The notes under the pieces were generated by a model. The model made no database searches and was not told where the DNA came from. It was given only the letters and a program-made list of their open reading frames with translations. Below are positions 61,482 to 64,000 of a stretch of 64,000 nucleotides of DNA, piece after piece; the stretch's first letter is position 1, and each line of letters opens with the position of its first letter. The DNA is from Rhizodiscina lignyota. Taxonomy: Eukaryota > Ascomycota > Dothideomycetes > Aulographales > Rhizodiscinaceae. Both the position numbers and the translations under genes were made by a program. The stretch covers positions 1,178,001 through 1,242,000 of the forward strand of contig ML978125.1 of the NCBI GenBank assembly GCA_010015805.1. Reading direction: 5' to 3'.

Positions 61482-62639
61482 TTGGATAGCTCCAGATTCA
61501 TCGCCTCTTGGGACCGAGAGCAAGAGAATATGACCGTTAATAGGGCCTCAAACGTGGATTCAGAGCACTTTTCACCTTACAGAGCAGACGGCAAGCTGTA
61601 TGGCTTCGTCTGCGTTGTTACTGGGGCGACTCAGCCTGTGGGCAAAGCCATAACTCTTGAACTGGCGGCTCACGGTGCAGCTTGTGTATACGCTTGCTCA
61701 GAAGGGTCAGCGAAAGAGTACAATCAATTGGCAGAAGAAGTCCACAGCGTCTTCCCGAATACGAAAGTAATCGGTTATCCATACAAGCTCGCAAATGAGG
61801 AAGACACACTGGGCCTGATCGACGATATCTTGAACGCGTGGGGACGGTAGGTCATAGCACTCGATCTTCATCAGTTACATGGTACCAATGCTAATGACAT
61901 CCAGGCTCGACGTTTGGGTCACGTCGTCTGGTCTCCTCGGTCCTCCCTCTATCCAAGATACCTCTCCGTCTGACCTTCTCAAATGTTTCGAAGCCAACTC
62001 CATGGCCCCTTTCTTCGCGTTGAAATATGCGCCGCCTGCAATGGCGAAGACGACACCGCAAGGCAGCTATCCGAATGCAGCCCCCAAAGATCAGAAATAT
62101 GGTTCGATAATCGTGGTTAGCTCTGTGGCAAGCACATATGGAGGGTGTTGGGGACCATGCTTTACAATGAGCTCGCATGCAGCATTGGGAGTCGTAAGGG
62201 CAGGAGTTGCTGTTCTGAAAGGGACAGGCGTGCGGATAAACTGCATATCACCTGGTCAGATTGATGTTGGCGTGGATTTGAAAGCCGTACGCCGTGTCTT
62301 CCCTTGTGCTTAACGAATCTTGCTAAACTCGCTCAGTTCGACATGCGAGGAATGAGTTCGCAACTACCCCCGTCGAGTTTGCAATCGAAAGAGGTGAGGA
62401 ACCGTATCATGGATATACTGTGAATATTGAACTAATGATTGCTTGCAAAGACCCAGAAAGACAACATTGGCCTTGAGCGAGCGGGTTTGCCGACCGAAAT
62501 TGGTCGCGTCGCTGGCTTTCTCGCAAGCGGATTCAGTAGTTACATTACCGGAGCCAACCTAGTTGTCGATGGCGGTGCTTCGTACGTCATAGATGGAAAT
62601 CTACCATTTCAAAGCACTGACGGTGATACAGAACAATGA
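61482..62639 (+). CDS. Short-chain dehydrogenase/reductase-like protein
   Basis: Four exons (61482-61846, 61905-62286, 62337-62393, 62451-62639) give 330 aa from the first Met, or 314 from Met at 61530 (MTVNRASNVD). The Rossmann start is FVCVVTGATQPVGKAITLEL. LDVWVTSSGLLGPPSIQDTS is in the NAG-like position and IIVVSSVASTYGG carries the usual Ser. The active site that should be YxxxK reads CFTMSSHAALG, with Phe and His in place of Tyr and Lys. The third Gly of TGxxxGxG is Pro. The end GFLASGFSSYITGANLVVDG GASYV is normal. Catalysis by the usual mechanism is doubtful. No substrate is known. Confidence 0.8.
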
Positions 62640-62826
62640 ACCCTTTGACGGTGCCAGTCTGATAGTGGGTATGTGTGAAAGATAGAACTTTAATAGCAAA
62701 GGGTGGATTCCTGGGCATCCAGGTATCACAAGATACAGTCCTTTCAAGTCTTACCATCAACTCTTAACTTCTCAAGTTCTCATCTACGAGGACTGAACCA
62801 CTCCTGCGCTCATAAGTCTCTTGTCG

Positions 62827-63130
62827 CTACGTCATCTTTGATAATAGGATAGATGCACCTTGTTCATGACCTGGATATGAGCGCAGATTATGTGCAACAC
62901 TTGCTACAGTGGCGAAATCGCTCCCGTTGTCATACCAAACTGCGCCGACAATGGCCTCTACGGTATCCACAATAAGGTTCTTCTCCAGAGGATCCCCAAT
63001 ACTCTCGTGGTCTGGGTTGATGTAGGCCAACAGGCCTTTGTCGTAAACGACCATGGTTAGGTGTTTGTTGGACGAGTCTGTCGACATCTTGTCCGAGACG
63101 ATTTCTTTCTCAGTCGTCAGGAGTAGTGCT
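62827..63130 (-). pseudogene. Truncated RNase III-domain fragment
   Basis: The frame encodes about 86-100 aa ending MSTDSSNKHLTMVVYDKGLL to the stop at 62827. It contains DTVEAIVGAVWYDNGSDFAT and VASVAHNLRS, the C-terminal half of an RNase III (RIBOc) domain with the conserved D-x-x-E-A-x-x-G-A sequence. An in-frame stop lies just upstream and a MITE starts at 63137, so the N-terminal catalytic half is missing. Full-length homologues are about twice this size. It is probably a non-functional remnant. Confidence 0.6.
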
Positions 63131-63136
63131 CAAAAG

Positions 63137-63317
63137 TACTTGGAGAGTGTTTCCTGACTCAACAACTCTCTTAATGCAGCCATAGAGAGCTTCCCCGTAC
63201 TAGTGAGCTTATATTTGAGATTATTAGGAAATAGCTTAGAGGATTTGCTTCTCATTGTTATAGAAGAGTGACGCCATTGTAAGCCTCGTTCGCGCACGAG
63301 AAACTGGCCCTTTCGTA
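63137..63317. mobile_element. Mariner-type MITE, shortened copy 5
   Basis: The right end reads GAGAAACTGGCCCTTTCGTA, close to the other copies. GAAGAGTGACGCCATTG and CTTCTCATTGTTATAGAAG inside match the family interior. The left end near TACTTGGAGAGTGTTTCC is decayed and the element is about 181 bp, so it has an internal deletion. Confidence 0.6.
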
Positions 63318-63871
63318 CTAAAACGACACCAACATCTTGTACAACCCAGGTCGTTAAATTATTCTGACTCGATATCTGGGTATGACTCTTCTATTTTGCT
63401 ATCGAAATCTTATCACATGCAACATACTGTGATAACTCCATGCCGCCCCCCCCTAATGCACGGGGCGTCGGTCATTCGCCGATGTCGGCTAATTCAATTT
63501 TAAGATGCAATGAACAGCTAAGCTAACAGAAACCTCCACGAACTCGCATATAATCATCCTTCCCTGTTGTGACTTTCCCGATGTACACAAGTGTGCTGAT
63601 CAACGATAATAATTGGCATTGAGGACTTGGAACTCTATTGACGATGCTGGGAGTTTGTCGCTTCCAACGGAACCCGAAATTTCTCCCTCCAACTGTCACA
63701 ATCGGGCGCTCCTTCTTGTAACATACAACGCCCGACTTGTGACAGCATTGAGTAGCTAGGCTGTCCTTTGCACGAAGTCCTCCTCACTTTTCTTAGTCTC
63801 AACCTCTTTGGACCCATTTGATACCAAACTTTCGTTAAGCAGATTGTATCTATTCATAAAGCTCTTCCGCG
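63318..63871. promoter_or_regulatory. Upstream region of the HAL2-type gene
   Basis: No gene is supported in this 554-bp interval, which should hold the promoter of the gene starting at 63872. A minus-strand open frame at 63635-63817 has no recognisable pattern. Confidence 0.4.
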
Positions 63872-64000
63872 ATGCTCCCATACGAAGACGAACTTCTTTT
63901 CGCGAGTCTCGCAGTCCAGCGGGCCGTCATTGCAACCAAGACTGTCCTGTCTTCTGTCCAGAAGGGCATCCTTTCCAAATCTGATGCCACACCTGTCTCA
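63872..64000 (+). CDS. 3'(2'),5'-bisphosphate nucleotidase, 5' end only
   Basis: Only the first 43 codons are in the window. They read MLPYEDELLFASLAVQRAVI, then ATKTVLSSVQKGILSKSDATPVS, which matches the start of Hal2/Met22-type phosphatases (E-L-x-x-A-x-x-A-V-x-R-A and K-S-D-x-T-P-V). These enzymes hydrolyse 3'-phosphoadenosine 5'-phosphate in sulfate assimilation and are inhibited by Na and Li ions. The metal-binding sequence begins right after this end, so catalytic residues are not visible. Confidence 0.75.
   Translation, partial: MLPYEDELLFASLAVQRAVIATKTVLSSVQKGILSKSDATPVS

Overview
The window is nuclear DNA from a filamentous ascomycete (Pezizomycotina). The evidence is many short GT-AG introns of about 42-70 nt, compact genes on both strands, and fungal-type housekeeping proteins: fungal Som1, the NUXM-type complex I subunit, a DUF3602 STGRGG protein, an AP-3 mu subunit and a fungal transcription-factor-like regulator. 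Most gene models below come from reading splice sites by eye. Where exon lengths were added up they restore one open frame. No tRNA, rRNA or CRISPR array was seen.

Left part (1-29 kb) is mostly core genome: an XRCC2-like recombinase paralogue, SOM1, TAF8, COX9/COX7A, AP-3 mu, two four-TM membrane proteins, cystathionine gamma-lyase, RPS15 (uS19), acidic ribosomal protein P2, SPT2, NAD(P)HX dehydratase, a dipeptidyl aminopeptidase, RPB7, an Mpo1-like protein and ATP1 (F1 alpha).

The standout is in ATP1. Its coding sequence is split by a 1,697-nt spliceosomal-type intron (26398-28094) that carries a complete same-strand 422-aa ORF. That protein has a GIY-YIG-nuclease-like core, a charged helical linker and two C2H2 zinc fingers. 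A broken relative lies in intergenic DNA at 6.3-7.2 kb, so this is a dispersed family. The layout resembles an intron-borne homing endonuclease, but in a nuclear protein-coding gene.

Middle part (29-42 kb) is accessory: a decayed repeat block, a metallo-beta-lactamase-fold hydrolase, a flavin monooxygenase, a broken TAP-like secreted peptidase, a secreted epoxide-hydrolase-like enzyme and remnants of an unknown gene interrupted by a MITE. Five copies or fragments of one TA-flanked, mariner-type MITE family were found across the window.

Right part (42-64 kb) mixes core and accessory genes: an Ada/AraC-type protein, methylthioribulose-1-phosphate dehydratase, a DUF3602 protein, the mitochondrial phosphate carrier, NUXM, a kelch membrane protein, a quinone-oxidoreductase-like MDR, a secreted alpha/beta hydrolase, a fungal TF-like protein, an SDR with altered catalytic residues, an RNase III-domain fragment and the start of a HAL2-type bisphosphate nucleotidase. 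A mitochondrial theme recurs (SOM1, COX9, ATP1, phosphate carrier, NUXM), but these genes are scattered and not an operon.
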